A stretch of DNA of 64,000 nt from Apostichopus japonicus (lineage: Eukaryota > Echinodermata > Holothuroidea > Aspidochirotida > Stichopodidae). The DNA lies in NCBI RefSeq assembly GCF_037975245.1, contig NC_092576.1:4913501-4977500 (forward strand), written 5' to 3'. A program made the position numbers and the translations under genes. Shown here piece by piece: positions 1 to 11,213 of this stretch. Every line of letters starts with the position of its first letter. Within the stretch, counting starts at the first letter, position 1. The notes beneath the pieces were generated by a model. That model was not told the DNA's origin and did not search any database. It saw only the letters and a list, made by a program, of their open reading frames with translations.

Positions 1-211
1 GCTACGCCCCTGGTTGCTACTCATCGTTCCTTGTAATTGTTATTGTTTCAATTTTTATATTTATTTCAATTGCTTAAGAATTACCTCTCGTAGTTTTCAA
101 TTATCTCTTTCATCTCTTAGAGGGTCATCTCTCTGTTTATTTATTTTTTTCATATTCTACAGTTACGCTTTCGTTTGCGCAATTCAACAGACAGACAGAG
201 AATCAAAAATA

Positions 212-403
212 AATTTGTTTGCAAATATGAATCGATCATCAACTTAAATAACCATTTGTTTCCTTTCGTCGCAGATCTATATATAACATTTCAAGATCAC
301 AGAATCTCTTTCGCCCAGTCTGACTGATATTTGAGTTCTTAAATCCGCGAAAACCGGCAAAGTTGAAGAAAATCAAGAAGATTTTCAAACAATATCTCTC
401 CAT
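212..403 (-). pseudogene. Relic of type 1/2 receptor exon 1 (signal peptide + Ig1)
   Basis: Read on the minus strand from the ATG at 403, this matches the first exon of the intact receptors further right: a start of the form MERYCLKIF, a hydrophobic signal peptide, then the SVR...ERDSVIL strand of the first Ig domain. It is broken. One extra base after the codons for GFKN shifts the frame, the segment after the first cysteine is altered, and about ten extra bases lie near 240-250. To its left the similarity stops and is replaced by sequence like that around 13.75-13.86 kb, so no donor site or downstream exon remains here. I read it as the remnant of another type 1 or 2 gene cut by an old rearrangement. 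Confidence 0.75.
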
Positions 404-2282
404 GTTGAAACAAAAGCTGCTTGTAGTTTTACCTCTTTACTGATTGTTCCTTTTTCGCTGTTATATTCGTTTTCAACTCGACAAACTAATTAATCTGATG
501 AACATGAAACTGAAAGAACTTTCTGTTACAACCACCTTGTATTCAGATCACAGAAAAACATTTTATCATCGATAGTAAATGAAAGTAAAATATGCTCATT
601 TCTTGGCAACGATTAAACCCCCAATCGATGTACTACCCCCCCCCCCCTCACCCTCACAATATGTTTATGTACCAGAGGTTTCCCGCACCGTGGTATAATC
701 AAACTTGAAGCAGGCAGTTATGTCATATTTCCGACATCCCTCTTTTGTTTGCCATAACCATACGAATTAAAGACATTGCGTCTGGCCCAGTGTGGCAATG
801 TATCACAAATACAGAACATCAAACGGCAATAAATCATTCTCATGTATGCAGCAAGCATGTTTGAAGGTCGTCAGCTTCAAGAAAAGCTTCCAAACACTTC
901 CCCCAAGTTGATTACTTTTAACCTTTGACATGCATTTTAACCTCGTATACTTTCACATTCGGGTTATTGATTAAGATACAAATTTACACGTTATACGTTA
1001 CCTTTAAAAAAAGTGTCTTTTTCGCGAGTCACGTATGCACTCCTTCAGGAATACACATGCACGTTTGATGCCCGTTATCTTTAAGACGTAGGAGAAGTCT
1101 TGAAAAAAACGGTTCATCTATAATTATCTCGCGTTACCCCCTCACACATACACACAAAAGTACGTTTTATCCTCAACTAAAAATGTACAATCTAACCAAT
1201 GTTATTGGTTTATTACGTTTCACCGTCGATTAGTGAAGGTCATGTGTATGCAAATGTTCAATTGAGTACAATATCCATTGGTCCCAGTAAATTGACGTGT
1301 AGAGATTACACATGGTAGACGCATCCGTGAAGAAAACGCCTACGACGAGAGACTCAATCATTCCATGTTTGGAAAGTAGACTTATACTACAAAATACCAA
1401 ACTTTCTTTCACCCTGATGGCATGGAATAGGACAGCATTACAGCGTACAGCAACAACATTTTTTTTTACAAACGGTAAAGTCAATGTATGCAAGTCAACC
1501 ATTTATCTGTTAAAATCAATCTGTGTTGAATCAATCCGGACCAGGTAGGTGGTCTAATTCTTTCCTGTCTGAATGTAAGAAATACATCAACTTAACAATT
1601 TTACCATCGACTGATAAATGTTTGGGTAGTAGATATAGTTACGTCAACTGGATCATATGACTTCACTATATGGGATATCCAAAGGTGCATACTTGCAAGT
1701 GCGGTTGAAGAAAATGAAAAAAATCAATAAATGTAATATGATTCAATAATTATTCACTTACAAAAGTGTAATTATTTTACAAAACGAACCCGAAATAATA
1801 GGTGGTTTGTAATAATTGCAAATGAAAGCTAATAGCGAATCAAGTCATTTTAAGAGTCAAAGTATAGAATATACTAAGTATAGTCCAGTTTGCTTTAAAA
1901 GGAAACTAATCATGTGTTGATGCATTATAAACAGCGATGATTAAAACCTAACTGCAACTAATAACAATCAATAAAAAATAATATTAATGAATTCAGTAAG
2001 AAGAAAAGTAATATAATTTCAATCGGTAGGTAGAGTGTGCAATGTACCATGTTATGTTAATGCTTAGTTGTTATCCACTGTTTTTACTTGTATAATTATC
2101 TTCTACTCATGCCTTATTTTTGTTATAATGGTTACGTAATGTATACAGTTCGGGTTCTGTCTCTCGTAAGTTTCAATTAACTCTTCGAATGTCATCTCTA
2201 TTTTGGTGTCAATACGGTTACGTTTGCTTTTCCGCAGTTTACCAAATAGAGCTGTCAGGTACTGTAAGTAATATAACACGGT
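404..2282. other. Upstream flank of a lost type 1 gene, no gene seen
   Basis: This stretch aligns by eye with 7.3-10.1 kb and 34.9-37.7 kb, the upstream flanks of the two type 1 genes, but is more diverged. It lacks the roughly 700-bp insertion found at 7847-8549 and the U2-like insertion found at 9742-9933, so it holds the empty site of both (near 950-965 and near 2085-2100). Open frames here are short and not shared with the other copies. Confidence 0.65.
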
Positions 2283-2497
2283 ATTTGATATATAAGTCCC
2301 AAAAACTTGCTAACACCCGTAATCGCAATGCATGTTAGGAAATTGATCTTTCACATTTAACTTACTGTAAAATGTATCGTCTGAATATGGTTTCAACAAA
2401 TCGTCTATGACATGAGACATTAGAATAGTAATCTAATTACTGCAACAAAACTCCTATTCTTAACTTTACATACTGTATGTATTTCAAAATCTTTGGG

Positions 2498-5400
2498 TTA
2501 TGATGTAATTGCTTTGTAGTACGTCAAGTTCGGATTCTCTCTGTTTATTACGATGTCGTGGTTTTCATTGGCCGGTTCAAGGTCATGATACTCATGATTG
2601 TCACTCGATACTGTGATATCTTCAGTAAAACAATCAGCTGTAACAATTTGAGCTGATGGACCCGGTGGATGTATTTCATTGTTGATCGTGGAAACATCTG
2701 TGCAAGAACATCGTGACTTTATCCTGCCAATTAAAAATAATAGAATCAGTCATTTCACCTCTGAAATGGCTAGATAACGTAAAGTCGTAGGTAACTATGT
2801 AAAGGCGCAACGCCGTTTCTTCTTTTCTGTGTAACTATGAGAGCAATTTCATATATCAGAAAATCAAAGTCTATATCCGATTTTTTTAAAATTATGACTT
2901 GACATCTAAACTTCCCGTTTAGTAACACAATTATAACCACTAATTGCTGGAGCAGAGAGAATTGGAAACCCACACAATGACATACGGACTCACACACGCA
3001 CGCAGACACACAAGACACGTTTTGACCCTCAATCAGTCATGGACTTCCAGCCACCCTGGCACACCCGCCATTGGTTACACCCCTCCCTGAATGTAGCTAT
3101 ACACAGGAAAATTAACCATGTCACTGTTGCAATGGCAACTGAAATATCTCCATATGTTCCAACTGGCAAAGGAACTACAATATCTCATCATCTCTATGGG
3201 AGCGATGAGATAACAAGTATAATTAAGTATAATTACAATACCCATTATATACACTAGGTGGTTAATTAGTTATAACTTTAACATTCATCAGATACACTTG
3301 ATGGTTAGTTTAATAGTTAGTTATAACTGGAATGCACCGTAACACACGTCATGCACACTAGGTGGTTATACTTAGTTATAACTGTCAATACACTATAACA
3401 CACATCATATGCACTGCATGATTAATTAGTTATAACTTCAATACACCGTAACACACGTCATGTACACTAGGTGGTTACTTAGTTATAACTGTCAATACAC
3501 TATAAAACACATCATGTGCACTGCATGATTAATTAGTTATAACTTCAATACACCATAACACACATCATGTACACTTGGTGGTTAATTTGGTATTACTACC
3601 AACACACTGTAAGGAATGTCACAAACATACAAGATATAATGTAATTATGATAACTTCTTTATTTATAAGATCAAATACTACCTGCTGATAAAAAACCCAC
3701 ATGTAAACGCTAGCAGTATTAAGAGGAAGCAAATGACGGCAACCATGAATGACCAAACCAAATCCTTCTTCTCGGCATCATCTAGCAACAGATCGTAATA
3801 TGAAAAATGGAGAGATATTTATATCAAATTATCTCATAAATAAAGTTAACTTTAGTTCATTAGATATGTGGTTTCATATGGTATGTTCTTCTTCATACCT
3901 GTATTTAACAAAACTTATGCAGTAACTAATGTTAAGAATGTATTTGGAAATGATACATTCATCTTTAATTTTCTGTCTAAAAGAACTTGGGCATGACTCA
4001 ATGTGAAGCTCACCACTTAAACTGACCTATTTTATCATTGACAAAATTAAAGAGTTCTTCAAGGCATGCACTTACGGGTGGTATTAATTTACAGGTGTTT
4101 TACACCCAAAGACTTAACATTACTTACTTTATGTTTTATTAAAGAGTCTTCATATAGTAACGATGAAATACACAATTATGATACAACAAACTATATTTAC
4201 TACTATATTGCTATCCTAGTCATTTAAACATTTCGGTGTCTTAGCCTTGTATGAAAATCCCATCCCGGCGATCGCCATTGTCTACCGTCTACCTCTCATC
4301 GTAGGGAAATGTTCATTAAGCACTTTCAACACCATATATATTGGTTACTGATTGATTGATTTGCAATTTTTATCGAACAGTTTATTATTTATTATTTTAT
4401 CCCGATTAGCTTTAGAAGTGATTTATTCAGACCGTATTAATTATCTTCACTTCCACAACATTTGTTTTTAGTTTTGCAAAAGGTAGGCGTAATGAGAACT
4501 TATGAAAGCTTCAATGCAGTTGAAAGAGTATAATTTTAAAAGCGAGGCTACTTCATTAAGTAATTCTTGATTTGTTTTTCGTAAAGCCCAATATCCATTA
4601 CATATTCACCTGAGCTCTCAAAGATGATAAAGTTGATAGTCAGGTTCTGACTGACATATGCTATCCCTCTAAACTGACATGAAATATTGACGTGAGTTCC
4701 AGCTGGTAGTAGATGTAATGTAGATTCTGAGTCTGTGGTGTTTAGCTTCTCCTTGTTTGGTTTGTATAGTACAGTGTGTACATTGGATGGGTCTACATCT
4801 TCACCATTCACAACCCACGTTAGGCTAGCAGGTGGTCTTGATCCAACCGCCAAACATGTTATCTCCAGAGGCTCGCCCGCTTTTACCACGTGATTATATG
4901 TACTTCGCGGATCACTAAATGTTTGCTCGTCAAATGACAACAAAAGCTCTGGGATCACTGAAAAAGGAAATAATCTAAGATATTTTTAAGTTGTCATTAA
5001 CACTTTGTTTTAATATTTTATTAATGATAGCTTATATATGTCGAGAAAGACGCTGATAAAGTAATTTTACCGCTCATGCTATATGCTAGTCCTATATGGT
5101 ATCATTTTTTAAATATTAAAGAAACCACAGAGGATGAAGTTCTCTCAAAATATGTTGCTAAAAACTTGACAACCACTGCCGTTACATGAAGTAATTAAAA
5201 CTGGAAGATATCATTTAATAAGAGTTGCAAGAATCTGTATTCTAGACGTCATCTATATCTTCCTAAGCTAACTGTTCGGTGCAATAAACACAGTGTAACC
5301 CAAAGTATCCTTCAATATAACATAGTTTATGAAAACCCTTTACAAAAAACACATTCATATACAGAGCTGCTCTTTTTATCCATGTTGGACTATTAAAGCC

Positions 5401-7301
5401 ATTGTTATAATATGTCTACTCTTTCATCTTTTGTTTATTTGATTTTGTGTTCAATGTTTCGTTTACGAAACATGACCTCACTTTCTTTTCTTTTTTTATT
5501 GTCGCTATTCCTTTTTCTGAATGTTAACTTCGAACGATTACTATTTTTTATAATTTGCGTAAAATATCACCTGCAAACACAAGTGACCTAAAGTAAGAAG
5601 TTCTCATCGATCGAGATACACACACATGACAATGTCGCTAAATATATACACAATAAGTACTATACTAACATCGTCTATTATTGCACCCGTTGGGGTGACA
5701 AGTATTGCAAGAGCAAGGTCCAAACAACTTTCTGGGTGAGAGAAACAGCAGTGTTGTAATACTTCTAACGCTTGTGTTTGAGAAACTTAAAATCTATGAG
5801 GGTAGCGCATTTGATCCCAAGGGTATGTCCTTCTACTCAGATAAAACGGTACATGTTTCAGTTTAAGTTTGACTTTAATAATGAAAATAATTTGGAATTA
5901 TTACAACAAAAATTACATAATACTAAACACAGGATTATTCCTAAGTTTTATGTCCTTGGTATTAACTAATAAGTAACAAATATTGTAGGAGCAGGACTCT
6001 AACAACTCCCTGGTAAGATAAACAATAGCATTGTAATACTGACTTTATAAACAAAAATAATATGGAATTATTACAACAAAAATTACTTAATACTAAACAC
6101 AGGATTATTGCTAAGTTTAAAGTCCTTTGTATTAACTAGTAAGCAACTTATAAGTTACAAATATTGTAAGAGCAGGACCCTTACAACTCGATCCCTGGTA
6201 AGATAAACAATGCCTGGTAATACTGACTTTATAAACAAAAATAATTTGGAATTATTACAACAAAAATTACTTAATACGAAACACAGGATTATTGCTAAGT
6301 TTTAAGTCCTTGGTGTTAACAAGTAAGTCACTAATAAGTAACAAATATTGTAAGAGCAGGACCCGAACAACGCCTCTTAAGATAGAAAATAGCATTGTAA
6401 TATTGTCTTTATAAAAAAAGGAATTATTACAACAAAAATTACTCAATACGAAACACAGGATTATTGATAAGTTTTAAGTCCTTGGTATTAACTAGTAAGT
6501 AACTAATAGGTAACAAATAGTGTAAGAGCAGGACCCGAACAACTTCCTGGTAAGATAGAAAATAGCATTGTAATGCTGACTTTATAAAAAAATGGAATTA
6601 TTACAACAAAACTTACTTAATACGAAACCCAGGATTATTGCTCAGTTTTAAGTCCTTGGTATTAACTAGAAAGTTACTAATAAGTAACAAATAGTGAAAG
6701 AGCAAGACCCATACAACTCCCTGGTAAGAAAGACAGAAGTATTGTAATACTACTTAATATTGAGAAACTTACAATCTATAAAAGTAGAGCATTTGATCCC
6801 AGAAATATCCTCCTTTTACTGAGATGCAACTGTACATGTTTCAATACAAGCCTAACGTCATGGATGAAAATATTAAGAAAATATTTAATACAGGATTATT
6901 TTTAATATTTAGGTCCTTGCCATTAACTAGGACTGTCAATTCCTAACACGACAGGGAGTTTTAATGTTTATTTACTTACCTTCTATTGTCACGTTATAGC
7001 GCACAACATGGGTATAATTACGGGTACATCTATACAATCCTTGATGATTGAATGTAACATCCAAGATTGATAATGAGTAGTTATTTGATAAATGGACACC
7101 CGACAAAAAATAAACCAGAAATTCATTTGCAAATATGACTCGATCGTTAAGAAACCATTTGTTTCCTTTTGTCGCAAAACCATTACATTCCAAGATTACA
7201 GAATCTCTTTCGACCACTCTGACTGATATTGGGTTTTTAAATCCATTAACACCGGCAAAGTTGAAAAAAATCAAGATGATTTTCAAACAATGTCTCTCCA
7301 T
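2498..7301 (-). CDS. Type 1 two-Ig receptor, complete (gene A)
   Basis: Four exons on the minus strand: 7301-6980, 4957-4610, 3781-3682 and 2723-2498, giving a predicted 331-aa type I membrane protein. Every intron is GT-AG and the phases are 1, 1, 2. Residues 1-19 are a signal peptide. Ig1 (about 20-107) has the Cys of ILECN, Trp of NKWF and Cys of LYRC. Ig2 (about 108-223) has ITC, LTWVV and ISC, with a C2-like pattern. A helix at about 232-255 crosses the membrane. The 74-residue tail has EYHDL and ends LTYYKAITS, where Thr324-x-Tyr326-x-x-Ile329 fits an ITSM. Several NxS/T sequons lie in both Ig domains. I chose Met at 7301 because type 2 genes start at the same place; an upstream Met (7313) is in frame. 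Family knowledge suggests an inhibitory-type receptor. The ligand is unknown. Exon 3 appears to use an acceptor 18 nt downstream of the one used in type 2, whose AG is AT here. Confidence 0.85.
3240..3610. repeat. ~54-bp minisatellite in intron 3 of gene A
   Basis: Imperfect tandem units alternate motifs such as GGTTAATTAGTTATAACT and ACACACATCAT. About seven units are visible. The same family sits in the third intron of every type 1 and type 2 copy and differs in unit number from copy to copy. Confidence 0.8.
5700..6950. repeat. ~175-190-bp tandem repeat in intron 1 of gene A
   Basis: The phrase TTGTAAGAGCAGGACCC recurs in variant form near 5701, 5981, 6161, 6341, 6512 and 6690, each followed by ACTTTATAAA, GGAATTATTACAACAAAA and CACAGGATTATT blocks. 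The spacing is 175-190 bp. Type 2 introns carry only one or two copies, so the array expanded within type 1. Confidence 0.8.
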
Positions 7302-7846
7302 GTTGAAACACAAGCCGCTTTTAATTTTGCCCCTTGACTTATTGATCGTTCTGTCTGTTGTATTCCTTACAAATTATTACGAAACTGAGAGAACATTAGT
7401 AACTTCCTCTTACGACCACCTTTTATTCAGATCATAGAAAAAACATTTCGTAATCGAAAGTAAATGAAATTAAAATATGCTCATTTCCTGGCAACGATTA
7501 AACCCCCAATCGATGTCCTTCCCCTCCCCTTCCCCCTCATATTATGTGTATGTATCAGAAATGTCTCGCACCATGGTATCTTCATACTTGAAGCAGGCAG
7601 TTATGTCATATTTACGATATCCCTCTGATATTTGCCATAGCCAAAAGGAGTTATTGTCATTGACATCTGACCCAGAGTGGCAATGTATCACAAGTACAGA
7701 ACATCAGACGGTAATATTCCATTCTCGACTCATGTATACGCCACGATGTTTGAAGGCCGTCAGCTTTAAGAGAAGCTGCCAAAACACGTTTTGTGCTCCC
7801 CTGCCCCCCCCCCCTTCATTAATTGACCTCGTGTACTTTTGATTTC
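7302..7846. other. Upstream flank of gene A, no gene seen
   Basis: This is the presumed promoter side of gene A, since transcription runs to the left. It is conserved at 34873-35416 and, more diverged, at 404-960. It carries a C-rich run near 7506-7540 and another near 7797-7814. I could not identify a core promoter element with confidence. Open frames on the plus strand here are matched in the duplicate but look like chance frames. Confidence 0.5.
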
Positions 7847-8549
7847 AGGGGCGGATGCAGGATTTGTGACAGGGGGAGGCCAGCCGCGACTGAACGTAAG
7901 ACTATCTAAGCGGAGCGCCACCATCGGTTGGCACGGAGCGTACCATAACATTTTTGGCTTTACAAACCCCCCAGATGGCCGGAAACGGCACTTCCCGAGT
8001 ATTCTAAGCTGCTTGTACCTAGCCTGAAAATATGGATCTCATGTCTGCAATTTCTCAATTGATGAGAAAAAAACAATCTATGAAATATGGTAATACATAT
8101 CAGATGAGTTGAGATGATACAAAAATCATAATGCCTTTAGCCCCCAATTCCCCTCCCGTTCCGTCACCACTGTTTGATGCAGGGCCGGATCCAGGATTCT
8201 GGAAGGGTGAGGGGTTTGGCCTCTAGTGATCCTAGGGTCTAAAGAGAGTGGATGCCCTCTATCCATTGTGAAATTCTCGAACACCACCTCAATTTTGAAA
8301 CTTTTCGGTCTGAAAATTTAGATTTTTAGGCATTTTTGGCAAGTGTAGGACGCGTGCACACTATAGTTCATTTGACGGAAAAGACGCACCTGGCTGACTT
8401 GTAAGGATAACAGCCCTTCTGACGTCCCTAAATGTTTAAAATTGGCGTTTAATTTAATTATTTTTTTTCTCTCTTTTTTTCTCTCTTTTTTTTGGGCCAA
8501 GAGCAGGGGGGTCCGGACCCCCTGGACCCCCCCTATGGATCCGCGCCTG
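7847..8549. mobile_element. Non-autonomous mobile element, probably composite
   Basis: The ends read AGGGGCGGATGCAGGATTT and GGATCCGCGCCTGG, an inverted GGATnC-bearing pair. The paralogous flank at 950-965 reads straight from CTTTCACATTC to GGGTTATTGATTAAG without this block, so the segment is an insertion; GATTTC and GATTTG flank it and may be a target duplication. A second set of ends begins at 8181 (AGGGCCGGATCCAGGATTC), suggesting one element nested in or joined to another. No transposase frame is present. It is shared with 35417-36133, so insertion preceded that duplication. Confidence 0.65.
8181..8549. mobile_element. Inner terminal-inverted-repeat element
   Basis: This segment starts AGGGCCGGATCCAGG and ends GGATCCGCGCCTGG, so its ends form an imperfect inverted repeat around GGATCC. 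It has a pyrimidine-rich run (8460-8492) and a GGGGGGTCCGGACCCCC-like palindromic region near its right end. It has no coding capacity. Confidence 0.5.
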
Positions 8550-9741
8550 GATTTGGGTTACAGATTAAGATACAAAATGACATGATAGATGGTTTCGGTC
8601 ATTTGGCGTTTGCGCTCGCAATTCTGTCCATTAGTCACAGATGCACTCTGTCAGGCATACACACACACACGTACGAGGAGTCTTGCAGCACGTTTTCTTA
8701 AGACTCTCTCGCATATAACCTCACAAGTACACACAAAAGTACGTTTTAACCTCAACTAAAAACGTACCATCGATCTGATGTGTATTGGTTTCCATATTTC
8801 ACCGGCGACTAACGAAGGTCATGTTTATGCAAACGTTTAATGGAGTACAATATCTGTTGCCACAATACATTATATGTAAAGATTTCACATGGTAGACGCA
8901 TCCGTGGAGAATACCCCTACGATGAGAGACTCAATCACCCATGTTAGGAAAGTAGACTATTGTAACAATATACCAAACTGTCTTTCACTCTGATGGCATG
9001 GAATAGGACAGCATTACAGAGTACAGTAACAGCATTCTTACGACGGGAACGTCAATGTATGCAATGCAACATTTTATCAGTGTTGAACCAATCTTGACGA
9101 TAATCTATAACTACATCCGGGAAGGTGAGACCCAGCGAGGGAATGGTGAGAGGGAATATTGTACAGGCCAGTGGCACGCGCAAAGAGGTGGGTGTCAGAT
9201 CCAAACACTTCCCCCACCCCCATCGTCAGTCAGGAATGATTCAGTCCCGTAATCTTTTACATTCAGTTGGGAACGAATTAGACCAAGCTGAGCGGAACTC
9301 CGTTTTCAACTTCACATGATTTCAATTGTGGTGGGCTGATCTAGGCAAGGGGGCACGAACCTTTATGGAAGGGTTTCCTGGATCAGGTATACGCCTACGA
9401 TGAGAGACTTAATCATTGAATGCTTAGAAGGTACAGAATATAGGTGGTTTGTAATAATTTCAAATGAAAGCTAATAGCAAATCAAGTCATTTTAAGAGTC
9501 AAAGTATAGAATTTATTAAGTATAGTCTAGTCCAGTTTGTTCTAAATGGAAATGTATAACGTGGTGACATCATAAACAACGACGATTAAATCCTAACTGC
9601 AACTAATAACAATCAAAAACTTATTGAATTACTGAAGTCAGGACGAAGAAAAGTAATATAATTTCAATTGGTAAGTAAAGTGTGCAATGTACCATGATGT
9701 TATGTTCATGTTTAGTAGTTATCCACTATAACACTTGTTTA
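8550..9741. other. Upstream flank of gene A continued
   Basis: This continues the flank seen at 960-2085 and is repeated at 36134-37326. It contains no gene, RNA gene or repeat that I can name. The short plus-strand frames are not preserved in the more diverged copy. Confidence 0.5.
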
Positions 9742-9933
9742 ATCGCTTCTCGACCTTTTGGCTAAGAACATGTGCAGTATGTGTTCTTTTCGAGGGGAAT
9801 ATTGATGCACACCCAACGATGATCACACAGTCACAGTCCCGATGCAAGGGGACTGGGGTTGAGAGCGGATCAGTCGGTCGGTAGTTTGGTTTTCGTGCCC
9901 AGGTTATTTCCTGGGCGACTTTTTCTTAAAAAG
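9742..9933 (+). mobile_element. U2 snRNA-headed SINE-like insertion, copy 1
   Basis: The first 48 or so bases (ATCGCTTCTCGACCTTTTGG...) closely follow the 5' end of U2 snRNA, including the CTTTTGGCTAAGA stretch and the GTATGTGTTCTT region. After that the sequence is unrelated to U2 and ends with a short hairpin (GCCCAGG/CCTGGGC) and CTTTTTCTTAAAAAG. The paralogous flank at 2085-2100 goes from TACTTGTATAAT to TATCTTC without it, and TAAT lies at both edges (9740-9743 and 9934-9937) as a possible target duplication. It therefore looks like a retroposed chimera with a U2-derived head rather than a U2 gene. SINEs with snRNA-derived heads are known in other animals. Confidence 0.6.
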
Positions 9934-10100
9934 TAATTATCTTCTACTCATGGCTTAAAAGTTTTGTTATGGGTTTGCAGGTCGGTTTCTGTCACTCGTA
10001 GTTTTCCTTTACCTCTTCGATGGTTATCTCTCTACTTTCGTTTTAATACGGTCACGCTTTCTTTTCCGCAGTTTCTATCGTTGTCAGCTGTTCATTTTCC

Positions 10101-10102
<2 letters not shown>

Positions 10103-10183
<81 letters not shown>
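10103..10183. repeat. (TA)n array
   Basis: Uninterrupted AT dinucleotide repeat of 81 bp, directly abutting the 3' end of the Penelope-like element. Confidence 0.95.
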
Positions 10184-10185
<2 letters not shown>

Positions 10186-11140
10186 CAATGTTCTGCGTAG
10201 CACTGAGAATTCTAGTAGAAAAATAGTAAAGTTTGCTAGTGCTAATGATAAAGAAAACTAACACGACGTTTCGGGTATAAACCCTTTAACAAAGTGAGCA
10301 AAAAGACTACTAAAACTGTAAACAGCGAACGAAGAAAGATAAAATGGTCCAATGCACACACATGAAAGAAGCGAAAAGTAGCAGGGTAAAAGGACTTACA
10401 ACAAATCGAATTTAGAGTTTAAACCATAAGGGGATAAGGTGCCAAGTCGGAAAATTAGTCTATTTTCGGATTTAAGACGATCGATATCAGTGCCTCTGGA
10501 AGACAGAGCACACGTAACTGAAAAGTCAGTGATCTTACAGGGGGAGGGGGAATTGAAGTGAGAGGCGACAGGGTAACCAGGAAACTTGGATTTGATGGAG
10601 CGTAAGTGTTCGGTAATACGATCTGCCAGTCTACGCTTGGTTTCACCTATGTAAAGTAAATTACAACGTTTACATATGATAACATAAATTACATTAGTGG
10701 AGATACAAGAAAAGTGATGTTTAATTATAAAAGAGTTTTTAGGGCCAGTGATACGAAGCATAGTGTTTGAGGTGACATATCTGCAGGTATTACATCTACT
10801 ACGGTTACAAGGGTAGGTGCCAGGAGTGTCGACAGGGATGGGCTGAGGATGCGATGCCCTCACCAAATGATCCGCCAGGTTGTTCAGTCGCTTGTAAGCT
10901 GTAATAGGCATCTCCGTGAAAACTTCCTTGGTGGTGGGGTCACGTGTGAGAGTTTTGAAGTTCCTGTATACGGTGTGGCGAATGTGTTGAGATAAGGGAT
11001 GGAAAGGAAGTGTGAGGGGAATGCGGTCGGTGTTAGTGACGTCGTTGGTGGGTTCCAGAGTCGACTCTCGGCTGACGAGGTTAATGCGTTGATTGGCGGT
11101 GGTTATAACTGAGGGAGGGTATCCCCGAGATCGGAAGAAA

Positions 11141-11142
<2 letters not shown>
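10186..11142 (-). mobile_element. 5'-truncated Penelope-like element
   Basis: The element is on the minus strand and lies between two (TA)n arrays. Its 3' part is non-coding and holds a GGGT-TTAT-ACCC hairpin followed by GAAACGTC (10284 down to 10265), the arrangement seen in the hammerhead-like motifs of Penelope-like elements. The catalytic CTGATGA half appears degraded. The reverse-transcriptase part is missing; sequence similarity stops at the (TA)n boundary near 11142. Both sides being (TA)n suggests insertion into, or repair within, a TA microsatellite. It is absent from the equivalent place at 37.68-37.86 kb. Confidence 0.8.
10396..11141 (-). pseudogene. GIY-YIG endonuclease part of a Penelope-like polyprotein
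   Basis: The open frame enters from the (TA)n edge at about 11141 without a start and ends at 10396, about 248 residues. The early part (FRSRGYP, then PLTLPFHPLS) matches the linker after the reverse transcriptase. A cysteine-rich stretch (YPCNRSRCNTC, later HHFSC) follows. The GIY-YIG domain reads VIYVIICKRC and LYIGETKRRLADRITEHL and would nick target DNA for priming. The frame is intact but lacks the polymerase, so it cannot encode a working element alone. Any Met start is internal and meaningless for the family. Confidence 0.85.

Positions 11143-11211
<69 letters not shown>
11143..11211. repeat. (TA)n array
   Basis: Uninterrupted 69-bp AT dinucleotide repeat at the broken 5' edge of the Penelope-like element. 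Confidence 0.95.

Positions 11212-11213
<2 letters not shown>

Larger units (their letters stand above)
2283..10102. repeat. Segmental duplication, copy 1 (type 1 gene block)
   Basis: This 7.8-kb block is repeated almost unchanged at 29836-37678 in the same orientation, about 27.55 kb apart. Both copies carry the complete type 1 gene, its intronic repeats, the 700-bp insertion and the U2-like insertion. The first-exon protein reading is identical in the two copies. Differences seen are small indels and scattered substitutions, so the duplication is recent. Confidence 0.85.

Noticed and set aside
3240-3610. CRISPR-like array from the regular repeats
   Set aside because: Eukaryotic intron; units are contiguous imperfect tandem repeats without unique spacers.
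7477-7842. 121-codon plus-strand frame upstream of gene A, also at 35048
   Set aside because: It is in the promoter-side flank, is not preserved in the diverged copy at 590-960, and resembles no protein.
9742-9933. A functional U2 snRNA gene
   Set aside because: Only the first 48 or so bases match U2; the Sm-site and 3' stem-loops are absent, and the second copy has lost part of the head.
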